This document shows positions 1-10,134 of a stretch of DNA of 64,000 bases, piece by piece. Both the position numbers and the translations under genes were made by a program. A model generated the notes under the pieces. The model was not told the origin of the DNA. It saw only the letters and a program-made list of their open reading frames with translations, and ran no database searches. The stretch covers positions 8,445,860 through 8,509,859 of the forward strand of contig JARWIR010000023.1 in the NCBI GenBank assembly GCA_029959085.1. The letters are read 5' to 3'. The stretch is from Nemophila menziesii. Lineage: Eukaryota; Streptophyta; Magnoliopsida; Boraginales; Hydrophyllaceae. Each line of letters begins with the position of its first letter. Positions within the stretch are counted from its first letter, which is position 1.

Positions 1-6
1 TATATA

Positions 7-291
7 AGAAAAATACCTACTTTTGGGCAAATTTAGAAAGAGAAATTGATAATTGAGGAGGTCCCACGTTGTTGCATGACCCGGGAAAGGTTTTCCACAT
101 GTTGAAATACCTAGAAATTAATACTATTTAGCATTAACTACATAATTGTATGTAAATAAAAGATATTTGAAAGAGTTTTATAGAACAAAAAATACCTACT
201 TTTGAGAATTTCAGATGGGGAAATTGATAATTGAGAAGGTCCCACATTGTTGATTGGCCTGGGAAAGCTTTTCCACGAGTTGAAAAAATAC
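7..291. repeat. Direct duplication of a ~105-bp unit
   Basis: Two diverged copies (about 7-109 and 182-291) share 'aatacctactttt', 'gaaattgataattgag', 'ggtcccac', 'ttgttg' and 'gggaaag.ttttccac'. The copies are about 175 bp apart. The minus-strand open frame across this stretch matches nothing I recognise, so I treat it as non-coding. Confidence 0.6.
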
Positions 292-386
292 TTGATGAAG
301 AATTGTGGGAAAAAATTAGGAGAGTTTTGATAGAATAGTGGGGAAAATGTAAAATAGTGGGTGTTTGAGGATCCCAAAACTAAACC

Positions 387-753
387 CACTGTCATAAATA
401 CGCGACATACATTAGCGACTACAAGAAGTAGTCGCTAATGATGCAAATGTCGTCGTTAATAGTAACAACTAGCGACTACAAAAGGTAGTCGTAAAAATAT
501 ATCATTAATTACCGACTACACAAAGTCGGTGGAAAAAATAATTAAAAAATTAAAACAAGTAGCGACTACTTGTACATTACTAACGACTACTTCTTGTAGT
601 CGAAAAAAGAAAAACTTAAGTACGACTACATTGTAGTCGGATAAAGTTTTATGTAGTCGTTAATAATATGTAATCGTTAGATGTATCCTTTTTAGCGACT
701 ACATGAAGTAGTCGCGAAAACATTAGTCGCGAGAAAGCTCGCGTGTAGTAGTG
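387..753. mobile_element. CACTA-like non-autonomous element made of hairpin repeats
   Basis: The right edge ends in gtgtagtagtg, which reads CACTACTACAC on the other strand, a CACTA (En/Spm) type terminus. The left edge is CACTGTCATA, a weaker match. The body is filled with sub-terminal units such as tagcgactac...gtagtcgcta, each an inverted repeat, at about 414-437, 473-491, 508-530, 562-602 and 694-714. This dense array of short motifs in both orientations is typical of CACTA sub-terminal regions. No transposase and no clean 3-bp target duplication are visible, so the left boundary is uncertain. Confidence 0.55.
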
Positions 754-1159
754 TTTATCCTACTCCATTAGATATCTGAATGGTCTGTGTTCGATCCACA
801 CTAACCGCAATCGTCTAAATTTTTGATGTCTTGCCGATTTAGATATCCAACTTTCATCCAAGAAACCTGAGTTTGATCCCCGTCAATGGAACAAACTTTT
901 TTAAGTGCTTAGCCAGGGGACTGGGTTTGAATCCATTAATGATACAAACTTTTTTCTTTTTTCATAAGGCATACACCATGAACCTTGAATCTTAACCACA
1001 AACCATGGAGTTTTGAACCTTATATTTTTAACCATGAACTAATTTGTTTGAAAAAATGCGTGCAAGCTATATATTGCAAATGTATTCTAAGAATAAGAAA
1101 ATATGTCCAACAAATTATAAATCATGAACCATAAACTGAAAAATCGTTTGGATATGTGT
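754..1159. other. Unassigned spacer with tRNA B-box-like phrases
   Basis: No gene seen. The stretch contains gtgttcgatccac (about 787), gagtttgatcccc (about 871) and gggtttgaatcc (about 923), each resembling the internal B box of Pol III promoters (GGTTCGAATCC). They may derive from SINEs, but no A box at the right spacing is clear. Confidence 0.3.
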
Positions 1160-1890
1160 TAATATATTAACAAAAACCTTAACCTTAACCTTGAACTTAA
1201 CCTTAAATTAACTTTAATCTTAACCTTAACCTTAATCTTAAGTTTGACTCTAATATTCCTTAACCTTAACCTTAACCTTAATCTTAAACTTGATTTTGAC
1301 CTTAAACTTAACCTTAACCTTAACCTTAACCCTAAAACCTTACACCTTAACCCTAAACCTTGAACCATAAACCATAAATTCTAATCTTCACCTTAACCTT
1401 AACCTTAACCTTAACCTAACCTTAACCTAACCTTAACCTTAACTTTAATTTTATCATTTAAACCTTAACCTTAAACTTAAATTTAATCTTAAACCTTAAC
1501 CTTAAACTCAAATTTAACCTTAAACCTTAACCTTAAACTTAACTTTAACCTTAACCTTAACCTTAACCTTAACCTTAACCTTAACCTTCACCTTCATCTT
1601 CACCTTTACCTTCATCTTAACTTTTTTAATATTAACCTTAGAATTATAACTTAACCTTAACCTTAAAGTTAAAACTTAACCTTAACCTTGAACCTTTAAC
1701 CTTTAACCTTAAACCTTAACCTTAATATTTAACTTTATACTTTACCTTAAAATTTGAACTTTAAGACTTAACCTTAGCTTTCATCTTAACATTAACCTTG
1801 ACCAAATGAATATTCATCGCGCTAACATTCGACCTTAAACCTTATATCTGTTTAATCTTACCTTAACATACCTTAACCTTAACCTTGACC
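1160..1890. repeat. Degenerate (AACCTT)n / CCTTAA hexamer array
   Basis: About 0.7 kb is dominated by AACCTT hexamers with variants (AACTTT, ATCTTA, ACCTTG). A few units read CCCTAA, close to the Arabidopsis-type telomere repeat CCCTAAA, but the dominant unit is not canonical. Phase slips and interruptions show an old, decayed array. Open frames through it translate to low-complexity peptide and are not genes. Confidence 0.85.
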
Positions 1891-2720
1891 TTGACTTTCA
1901 CCCAGGGAACTTGAGTTTGATTCCTGTCAATGAAACAAAAAAATTGAGTGTGTTCATATACATGTTTTACCTAGTCTACATAATTAAACTGACTATTTTA
2001 AACGGTATGGATCTTTTACATAAAAGACGGTCCAGATTATTCGAATACCCTTTTGTATTAATTGTAATTTATTTTTTGTTCGACTTTACTTCATTTCAAA
2101 TAGTTTGGGTCCCATGTTCCACTATCCCCTGACCACAAATCCCTCCCCTTCTCGTTTATGTCGTTCACCTTTTTAATTTTCATTTCCCCACAAAAAGTCA
2201 AGCCTATCACCGACCACATGACATAGTCATCACCCTCCTAAGCATCTGTTATCTTTGCCTTCGCGCTAGAAAGATATCACCTCACAACCGTGATCTTACT
2301 CCACCTACCTACACTTGACAAATCATATATTCACACACCCACCAAACCCTACTGTGTAGTTGCCTAACCTATCAAATCCATTATCACAACCATCACACTC
2401 TAAGGAAATTCCCACAATCAATAACAGAACACGGGTATGTCTTTCCTTTTGTTGACACCTATAAATTATTTTATGTGAATCAAAGTGGTGGCACGAATGG
2501 TATATACTCCAAAGATAAAAGGTAAACATTATTTCTTTATCTTGATTTTATTTTTTTACTAGAATATGATGCGATACTAACGAATTAAAATATTCTTGAG
2601 AAAGACAAACATTAATTACCTCATATTAAGTATTATGAACAACTATTTATTGACTATATGTTAATTATAGAAGTCACTCCTTAATCAGAGTAATGTATGT
2701 AAAAGTCTTTACACTATGAA
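1891..2720. other. Unassigned intergenic DNA
   Basis: No recognisable gene or element. The phrase gagtttgattcctgtcaatg at about 1912 repeats the one at about 871, so related sequence flanks the hexamer array on both sides. Confidence 0.4.
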
Positions 2721-3136
2721 TTCTTTTTAAAATCATCATAACTAATTCTAAAAAAAATCAGAAAAATAAAGAATTTATATATTCGAATAAAGCAAATTAA
2801 TATTTATGACTATGATTTTTTTTTGAAAGTTTTTAAATTTTTTTCGGAATTCTATATTTTGAATAGTGAATTTCATGTTTTGAACAATGAATTTCATGTT
2901 TTGAACAATGAATTTCATGTTTTGAACAATGAATTTCATGTTTGCGAAAAAATCACTATTTCAAACAGTGAATTTCATGTTTTGAAATTCCGTGTTTTTG
3001 CGGAAAAAAAATTAAAAAAACAAAAAAAATCAAGAAATAATCATAGACGTAAATATTAATTTGCTTTATCCAAAAATACAAATTTTTTATTTTTATGATT
3101 CTTTTAGAATTAGTTATGATGATTTAAAAAAAATCA
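2721..3136. mobile_element. Foldback / MITE-like element with ~100-bp inverted arms
   Basis: The left arm (2721-2822) and right arm (3031-3136) are imperfect inverted repeats. Both contain aaatcatcataactaattct, then aaaaataaa, then ataaagcaaattaatattta. A central loop of about 200 bp holds a minisatellite. No obvious target duplication is seen and the outer ends do not match a named superfamily. Confidence 0.6.
2862..2944. repeat. 21-bp minisatellite in the foldback loop
   Basis: About four tandem copies of gaacaatgaatttcatgtttt, plus a diverged copy at about 2963-2985. The period is a multiple of three, so one frame reads a repeating EFHVLNN peptide. Nothing else suggests coding. Confidence 0.85.
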
Positions 3137-3426
3137 CGGATGCACGCGTGTGATGAAATTAGTAGTAGGTGGTGGTGGAAGTACCCTATTATTTGTTTAA
3201 TATTTAAAAATAAATATTGTATTATAAATAAAATAATATATTTAATAATAAGGTTAGTAAAGGTATAAAAAATATAAAAGGGATATTTTTTTATAAATAA
3301 TTATTCTATTAGGTATTTTTTTATAAAATAAATTATTAAAAACTTAGTTTAACAATTAAGTGTTTTTATTAAATTTCTTTAACCTTTATAAAATATATAA
3401 AATGTAATGATATCTTATCTTTCATA

Positions 3427-3680
3427 CTCCCTCCGTCCACTTTTATTTGTCCAACTTTCTAAAAGAAAGTGTCCAATATTATTTGTCCCATTATCAATAC
3501 CAAGACACTTTTTTCCTACTTTTTCCAATATTCCCCCTATTTAAATAGTAGAGAAAGTAATGTAATAAATTATATCATGTATATTAATTAAGGGTGTTTG
3601 TGTAAAAAAGAAGAGTATTAAATTCTTTTTTTAATCCTCGTGCACCAAAAAGGTGGACAAATAAAATTGGACGGAGGGAG
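3427..3680. mobile_element. Stowaway (Tc1/mariner) MITE
   Basis: 254 bp with terminal inverted repeats CTCCCTCCGTCC and GGACGGAGGGAG, flanked by a TA target duplication (3425-3426 and 3681-3682). This is the classic plant Stowaway signature. The element is non-coding. A related, more diverged copy lies at 51422-51645. Confidence 0.93.
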
Positions 3681-3682
3681 TA

Positions 3683-4431
3683 TCTATACTATCCTATGTG
3701 GTGAGGCTCAGATTTTTACTGATCGAGAAAATGTCTAATATGCCATGGCTGCAACACCTGATCAGGGTTGCCCAGCCAAGCTATATTTTGACATCTTAAA
3801 ACTATGATTTCAAAATATTATCACAACATCTTCAACTTCAACTTTTCAAATTTATTTACCTTGTTTATTCCGTGTACCTCTCTGCTGCCTCGGTTCTAAA
3901 GCACATTGTAAAATACTTGTAAAGATTATTTTCCTATAATTTTAAAAATTTCCAATAAATTACAATATAATGTAGGTAAAATGGAAAAACTCATATAGTT
4001 CAGTGAGAGTACAATGCCCTTTTACATGACTCGTCTCTAACTCGTTTTCTTTTATATGGCTAAATTATTCAAAATGTTCACCTTTTTTGTGTCCGGTCGT
4101 AATGGTTTGTTAACTATGTTGGTCAAGTGAAATTTTATCTAAGTGATGACCATGTTTACGATAACAGTGGGCTACTCAATTTTAAAAAATGATTTGAATA
4201 TTAATATATTTATTCTATTTGTAAAGATTAACATAATATATTCATTTGATTAAAATTATTTAAAATTGAATGTTGGAGAAATGAGATTTTCCCCAAATTA
4301 TAACCATATTTACGATGACAGTGGGTGACTTTTTTTGGACAGTGATGACTCAATTTAAAGAAATAATTTGAATATTGATACATTTATTCTATTTGTAAAG
4401 ATTAACGTAATATATTCATCTGGTTAAAATC
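3683..4431. other. Unassigned spacer with an internal direct duplication
   Basis: No gene seen. Segments at about 4147-4264 and 4305-4440 are direct repeats sharing 'tatttattctatttgtaaagattaa' style sequence. The phrase aaattattcaaaatgttcacc at about 4064 recurs with small changes at about 9821, beyond the hAT element. Confidence 0.45.
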
Positions 4432-5487
4432 ATTTGAAATAAGGATGCACACGGGTCGGTTAACCGACCCGAAGTGCCAAACCCTATACCCAACCCGGGG
4501 TGTGCGGGTTTGGAAAGTTAAGACCCTAACCCTATAATTATTGTTAAAATCTTTGCGGGTTGGGTGCGAGTAGGGTCGGTTGCGGGTTTGGTCAACACAA
4601 AGTCAAACAATATAGAAAAAAAATACCATAAGTAGAAAGTTAACAAAAGAAGAAGTTACTATATATAGTAACTTTCCAAATAGGTAATGCCTGAATTGAA
4701 AGTTTACAGTTTCCCACTACTGTAACACACATATTTAAAAATTGAAATACATTACAACTTTCACAAAACGAACAATACAAGTCTGACATACTTAGTAATA
4801 CAAATTTTACATTCAACTAACATGAAATGCAACCTCTATTGTGAAAAATAGTGAAGATGTACAAAATTGGGTGCATTTTCTTCATTGCTTCCAAAAAATC
4901 TGTTAATCCTTTCAACTCAGCTGCAATTTTCCTGCATTTTTCCAACAAAATAGACATGGAAAATGTTACACATTAGCCTCAGATTATAATATCACCATCG
5001 GCTTGTTTAGGGACAACCTAGGGACAAAGGGACAAGGACAACTTTTAAAACTCACAAGTTACTCACAACTCCAACTTAAATGTTGCCAACTCAACCTTGT
5101 ATTCCTTAATAATCATAGCCTCATACTAATATTAATATAGTTGTAACATGTAATCATATGCCTTTATATAAAGGAAGTAGGGAGATGCAAATCAAGATCA
5201 GTTGAAAACTGAAGTTCCTTGAGGTATTTAAAAGAGTCAGTGAGTTATACCTTAAGGTTATTGGTCACAAATGTGTTAAAGTGGACTCAGGGGTGGTCTC
5301 ACTCAACTCATCCAAGCCAAAATAACCTGTTAAACACAAGAAATGATTAACAAAAACAAAGTTAGAATGTTGATTACATAGGAAATCACAAAAACACTTA
5401 AAATTTATGAGAAATACCTAATTCAGCCTCCAAATCCTCAATCAGTTTCTTTGAAGTGTTTAAATTTATTGGTAGTGTAGATTTCAA

Positions 5488-7424
5488 CTAATTTTGAGAA
5501 CAAATCAGTGCTTCCACTGTATTTGGTGATATGGAACTTCTAAATTGATCAAGAACCCTGCCACTAGTGTTAAAAGCAGATTCAGAAGCAACTGTAGAGA
5601 CAGGGACAACTAGTACATGCCTTTCCATCTCAAATAATGATTTAATCTCAAATAATTTAACTTCCACCAACTCTGAATATCAAAATTAATTGTCATTTCC
5701 TCAACCTCTTCATTGAGGTATCTTTGAAGTTCATTTCCCTTTGCAATGTTTTTTTCAACCATGAAAGATTGAAACCTAGTACAAAGAATACTATTTGACT
5801 CAAGGTTAGTCTTTCCAGGACCAGAACTGGATGTTTCAGTTCTAGGAGCAACTGTTTTTGAGTAGCAAGCAAAAACCCTAGTTAAAACATCTTCAACTTT
5901 TGCAATCAACTCACTTGATTGAGTAAGAGTGTACATAAAGTTAAAGTAGCAAGTAAGGTATTGTAATTTCTTCCTTGGATCTAACACAACAGCAACATAT
6001 AACAAGATGTTAATACTTTGGATTCCCCAATATTTCAAAAACTTTCCTTTCATTTTGATAGCCATCTCCTTCAAAACCTCATCATCCGATCCACACAATT
6101 CTGTTATTTTCTCCCAAATTATAACTATTTCATCAAAGAATAGGTTTGAAGTAACAAACAAAGTTCCTGAAGTTGAGTTGTATAATAATCTCAGAAACTC
6201 GACAAAAGATGAAGCATTTTTCCATAAACAAAATTGGGAGGTGGTCTATTATCATCATGCTCATCCACTAGAGAAAAATATGTCTCGAATTTTATGGCAG
6301 ATTCTAGCATTTTGTAAGTTGAATTCCATCGAGTTAGCACATCAAGGCTTAGTAAAGCCTTAGATTCAATAGAAAAATTTGCCATTGACTCCTTAAAAGA
6401 AGTAGAGCGAGATAGAGAGGACCTTACATACCTTACGACCTCACGTATATTTTTAATAGAATCTTCTATTTCAGTTAGACCTTCCCTTACAATAAGATTC
6501 AAGATATGTGTGCAACACCTAACATGAAGCAACTCGTGATTCAAAAGGGTTTTTGGTTTGTGTCCAGCATTTTTAACCAAGTATTTGATAGTGACAGTGT
6601 TAGAAGATGCATTATCAATTGTTAAACTAAGATATGAATCAAGATCCCAATCCTTAAGTATTGATGCAACTACTTTTCCAATTGTTTCACCCTTGTGATC
6701 CTCAACCATACAAAAACAAATGATTCTTTTTTGAAGTACCCAATCACAATCAATATAATGTGCTGTGAGACATATATAAGAGAGATTTTGATTAGAAGTC
6801 CAACAATCTGTTGTCGTATGCGCATTCCCTTTAACATTTTTTTCAACTTATTCTTTTCCTCACCATAGATTGAAATACATTTCCTCATAATGGTCATGCT
6901 TGATGGAATCTTAACATACATGGGTTGCATGACATTACAAAATTTCTTAAAGCCAACCCTCCACAAATCTGAAAGACAACTCATCCAAGATAACCTTTTC
7001 AGCTAATGCTTTAGTACAAGCCTCAGATGAGAACACATAAGTTTCCACTCCCCCACCTAACTCTTATTTTTTTTTAACACTAACTGAGTTTGACCATCTT
7101 CTGGAGGGCAGTAGAAAGGATATTTTTTGCATCTCCTTTGATTTGCATGATTGAGCATTTTGTAGTACCATGTCTCCTTGAATCAGCTATGTAAGATGTT
7201 TCACAATACTTACACACACCTTGCCTAACATTTGCCTCATCAAATATTGGATCAAAAACTGTCTAACAATCATTAATGATCTTAAGTTTTTTAGCATCAG
7301 GTTGTTTTCCACCTGATGGAGCTGGAAGTTTAGGTGTAGTAGTAGCACTATTAAGAGTTAATATAACTCCCTGAGTTTGAGTAGTAGAGCTAAGATCAGT
7401 TGTTGCCTCATTTTCACTATCCAT
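5488..7424 (-). pseudogene. hAT transposase (BED finger, RICESLEEPER-like), broken
   Basis: Encodes a cut-and-paste transposase acting on hAT ends. The best start is the ATG at 7422-7424. A BED zinc finger follows at about 7230-7100: GVCKYC...Y...GTT, then KMLNH..QRRC in the next frame. The catalytic RNase H-like region has LTIDNASSN and HVRCCTHILNLIV, then RWNSTYKML. Next comes a KMKGKFLKYWG...VVLDPRKK block. The hATC dimerisation domain (5500-5650) has VPVSTVASESAFNTSGRVLD, then RSS..PNTVEALIC. Breaks are a TAG at 7263-7265 where Trp is usual, a single-base frameshift inside the BED finger near 7160, and further frame changes near 6670, 6165 and 5650. Not functional. Confidence 0.92.
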
Positions 7425-7467
7425 TTCACTATTATTAACTGCAAATAAAACGTAAAAACTAGGTCAA

Positions 7468-7470
<3 letters not shown>

Positions 7471-7512
<42 letters not shown>
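7471..7512. repeat. (AT)n microsatellite in the hAT leader
   Basis: About 21 uninterrupted AT dinucleotides just upstream (minus strand) of the transposase start. Confidence 0.95.
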
Positions 7513-7516
<4 letters not shown>

Positions 7517-7529
7517 ACAATTGTGCAAA

Positions 7530-7690
7530 TATGTGTTGAAACATAAAGAGTTTGAATATATAAATATTGTTTAAGTGTTGTTCAATGAACACTTCAGTGA
7601 AATCTCCACTGATTTCACAACAATGATAATTTAAGAACACTTATACAATATCTAATATATTTAAACTCTTTATGTTTCAACTACATTAAT
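7530..7690. repeat. Imperfect hairpin inside the hAT element
   Basis: gttgaaacataaagagttt (about 7532) is answered by aaactctttatgtttcaac (about 7663), and the repeat continues inward through the gtgttcaatgaacac-type core. It may be a small MITE inserted in the hAT leader, or a self-folding leader segment. Confidence 0.6.
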
Positions 7691-7756
7691 GAAGTAAAAT
7701 ATATATTGTTTAAGTGTTCTTTAATGTAGAATTTACTGAAACCCCCTTTGATTTCA

Positions 7757-8275
7757 TTAAACTCTTCATTGAAGAACACTTAAGCTATGTCTATTTAAAT
7801 ATATTCTACAACTACAATAGCTAATCAATAACAAAATCAAAGAATGAGGTGCTATAGTATTATTACCTTATCTGACATTGGAAAAACAAATAAAGCATTA
7901 AGCATCCAAAAGCCAAGCCATATTTGCGAGTATTACATGCAAAAATACAGTAGAAGGGCATTAGAGAAATCATCATCCATACTTAGTATTCACTTATAAA
8001 TGTACTTAGTATAAAGTATAAACTCTATTAATCATCATTCATTAAACTCTCCATTGAAAAACACTTAGCTATTTCTATTTAACTGTATTGTACAATCTCC
8101 AATAGCTAATCAATAACAAAATCAAAGAATGAAAAGTTATAGTATTATTACCTTATCTGACAATGGAAAAACAAACAAAGCATTAAGCATCCAAAAGCCA
8201 AGCCATATTTGTGAGTAGTACATGAAAATATATATTAGAAAGACATTAGAAATCATCATCCATACTTAGTAATTA
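7757..8275. repeat. Tandem duplication of the hAT 5' non-coding region
   Basis: Two copies (about 7757-8035 and 8040-8275) share long identical runs, such as aatagctaatcaataacaaa, ttattaccttatctgaca and aagcattaagcatccaaaag. The duplicated unit lies between the transposase start and the right end, where the promoter would be. Confidence 0.85.
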
Positions 8276-8921
8276 GTATATCAGAGTATCAAAAAACCCA
8301 GAAACAATTAGAAAACCGTTTTAAAACTCAATTCCTTTTTAAATCAGATTCTTTCCTTTTCAATTTCTCAAAATCAAACGCAAATAAAATGAATTAAGGT
8401 TTATCATTTCAAAGCCAACAATACTACTCAATCAATTAATTAACAACCCATAGGATTAAATAGAAACACAAATTAGGGTTAAGCGCATAATACCTGAACA
8501 AAGGGGCTTTCAATTTAAGAAATCCAAAACCGAGCCTTTAACGCTTTTATAGGCTTCATCTAATCCATTATCCTCTAAACCAAGCATATAAACTCTCATA
8601 CACTTTAACCATGGTCAGATTAAACAAGCGAGGTAGCAATTGACAGACATCATTCAAGCAATTAATGCGACCCATTAATTTAGGTGGAATGTTTAATGCG
8701 GTGTACTAGAACCCTCTTTTAACCGGCGGGATTTGATAGAAATGGAGATGAAAAGCAGGTTATAATTTAGGGTTAAGGTGAGGAACATAGAAAAAGGGGG
8801 TTTCGTGAGAGAGGATAGAGAAGACAGATTGGGATTGAGTAGGTAAGGAATGAGAGAGAGTGTAGAGTGTTAGCTTCGTGACCTTTCGCATTTTCTAAAG
8901 GTTTTTTAACACATATATAAT

Positions 8922-8925
<4 letters not shown>

Positions 8926-8988
<63 letters not shown>
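8926..8988. repeat. (TA)n microsatellite
   Basis: About 30 TA dinucleotides passing into gtatgtatgta. Reading frames through it give only YIYIYI peptide. Confidence 0.95.
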
Positions 8989-8999
<11 letters not shown>

Positions 9000-9215
9000 A
9001 TGGTATAAAAAATGTATACATATACTTTTCGGATCTGGTCGGGTACCCGCGGATCTGGGGTACCCCAACCCATAGTCCGACCCAAACTTAAAAATAAATA
9101 AAAATAACCCCTAACGGGTGAGCGGGTGGTCGAATTCGGGTTTATTAGGGTCAGGTGGGGTCAGTTTTTGCGGTTTTGCGTGTTTTCAGATCCGTTTGTG
9201 CAACCCTATTTGAAA

Positions 9216-10130
9216 CTAAATGAGAATTGAGTCATAGAATTTGAGAAAATTAAAAGAGAAAAAAAATAATAATACATGTTATTTATTTTATTTTTTCCTT
9301 TGGTTATGAAGCAAAACAAAACAAGAAAAAAAATGGGCTACTAGGTTGGGGTTTGAAGCTGGACCTCCAGGCTAGTAGGCTTTTGGGATAGAATTTGGAC
9401 TAGCCTATGCTTTGGTCTTATATAGTAAACGTCGTGTCTTTTAATATAACGTATATTCAAATGAACCATCACAACTCTTCGCCTAATCCACCTTTTCATC
9501 TTCTATAAATAGTTGGTCAACTAAACCATTTTCATCATTCATTTTTTAAAATATTCAAGCATTAAAATTATAAGAGAGATAGAAAGAAGCAACTTTATTA
9601 AGTTTATTGAAATTCTTAAGAATTCGTGGAAATAGTTTAGTCATTGTATCTTGGAGGTTGAAACCAACAAACGTAAAACAGTGGTACATGACCTACATAC
9701 CTTAAAGACATCGGATCCAATCCGAGTCTCGACAACTAAATTATTTATCTATTTACTATTATTTTATTTCTGCGTTAGTTATTATATTGTTATACTGGGT
9801 TATACAAATAAAACGCAAACAAATTATTTAAAATGTGCACCTCTTTTGTGATCGATCTTAGTGGTTGGTTAACATGTGTAAGCCATATTTACGTTTTTAT
9901 AAGGATATGAAAGTGCTAAATAACTTGACGAAGAAGAAGGAAACACAGAAAGCATTAAATAAAGTAGAAAAATTTGCTAAATAGCTTGATAGATCAACAT
10001 AAACAACAGTTTTCAAGAATATTCAAAGCTAGCTTGGGATTAAAACAAAAGACCAGATAATTCAGATACTAGAAACTAGAAATCATCTAGAACAATCTCT
10101 AACCATAATTAGCTATGAACAAGATTAAAA
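9216..10130. other. Unassigned spacer; possible promoter near 9500
   Basis: No gene recognised. TCTATAAATAG at about 9502 is a good TATA box, followed about 30 bp later by catcattcatttttt and an A-rich leader. The next open frame (9651-9851) is a short hydrophobic peptide I cannot relate to anything. It may be the leader of a decayed gene or retroelement. Confidence 0.3.
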
Positions 10131-10134
10131 AGAA

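Larger units (their letters stand above)
4440..9207 (-). mobile_element. Complete hAT transposon (4.77 kb, inactive)
   Basis: The ends are imperfect terminal inverted repeats: TAAGGATGCACAC on the left, and AGGGTTGCACAAAC when the right end is read on the other strand. A perfect 8-bp target duplication atttgaaa flanks the element (4432-4439 and 9208-9215). Eight base pairs is the hAT hallmark. The element carries a degraded transposase on the minus strand, two AT microsatellites, and a duplicated 5' non-coding region. Since the ends and target duplication are intact but the ORF is broken, it is an inactivated former autonomous copy. Confidence 0.93.

Noticed and set aside
754..960. tRNA gene suggested by B-box-like phrases
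   Set aside because: No A box, no cloverleaf and no acceptor stem could be drawn.
1159..1368. Open frame of Leu/Arg repeats on the minus strand
   Set aside because: It is the translation of the AACCTT hexamer array; low complexity with no start or domain evidence.
2823..3059. Open frame with EFHVLNN repeats
   Set aside because: A 21-bp period gives an automatic 7-residue repeat; it lies in the loop of a foldback element and has no homology.
8773..9021. YIYIYI-rich open frame
   Set aside because: Translation of the (TA)n microsatellite.
9651..9851. 66-residue open frame downstream of a TATA box
   Set aside because: Hydrophobic, no homology, no stop-to-poly(A) context; kept only as a note on the promoter-like sequence.
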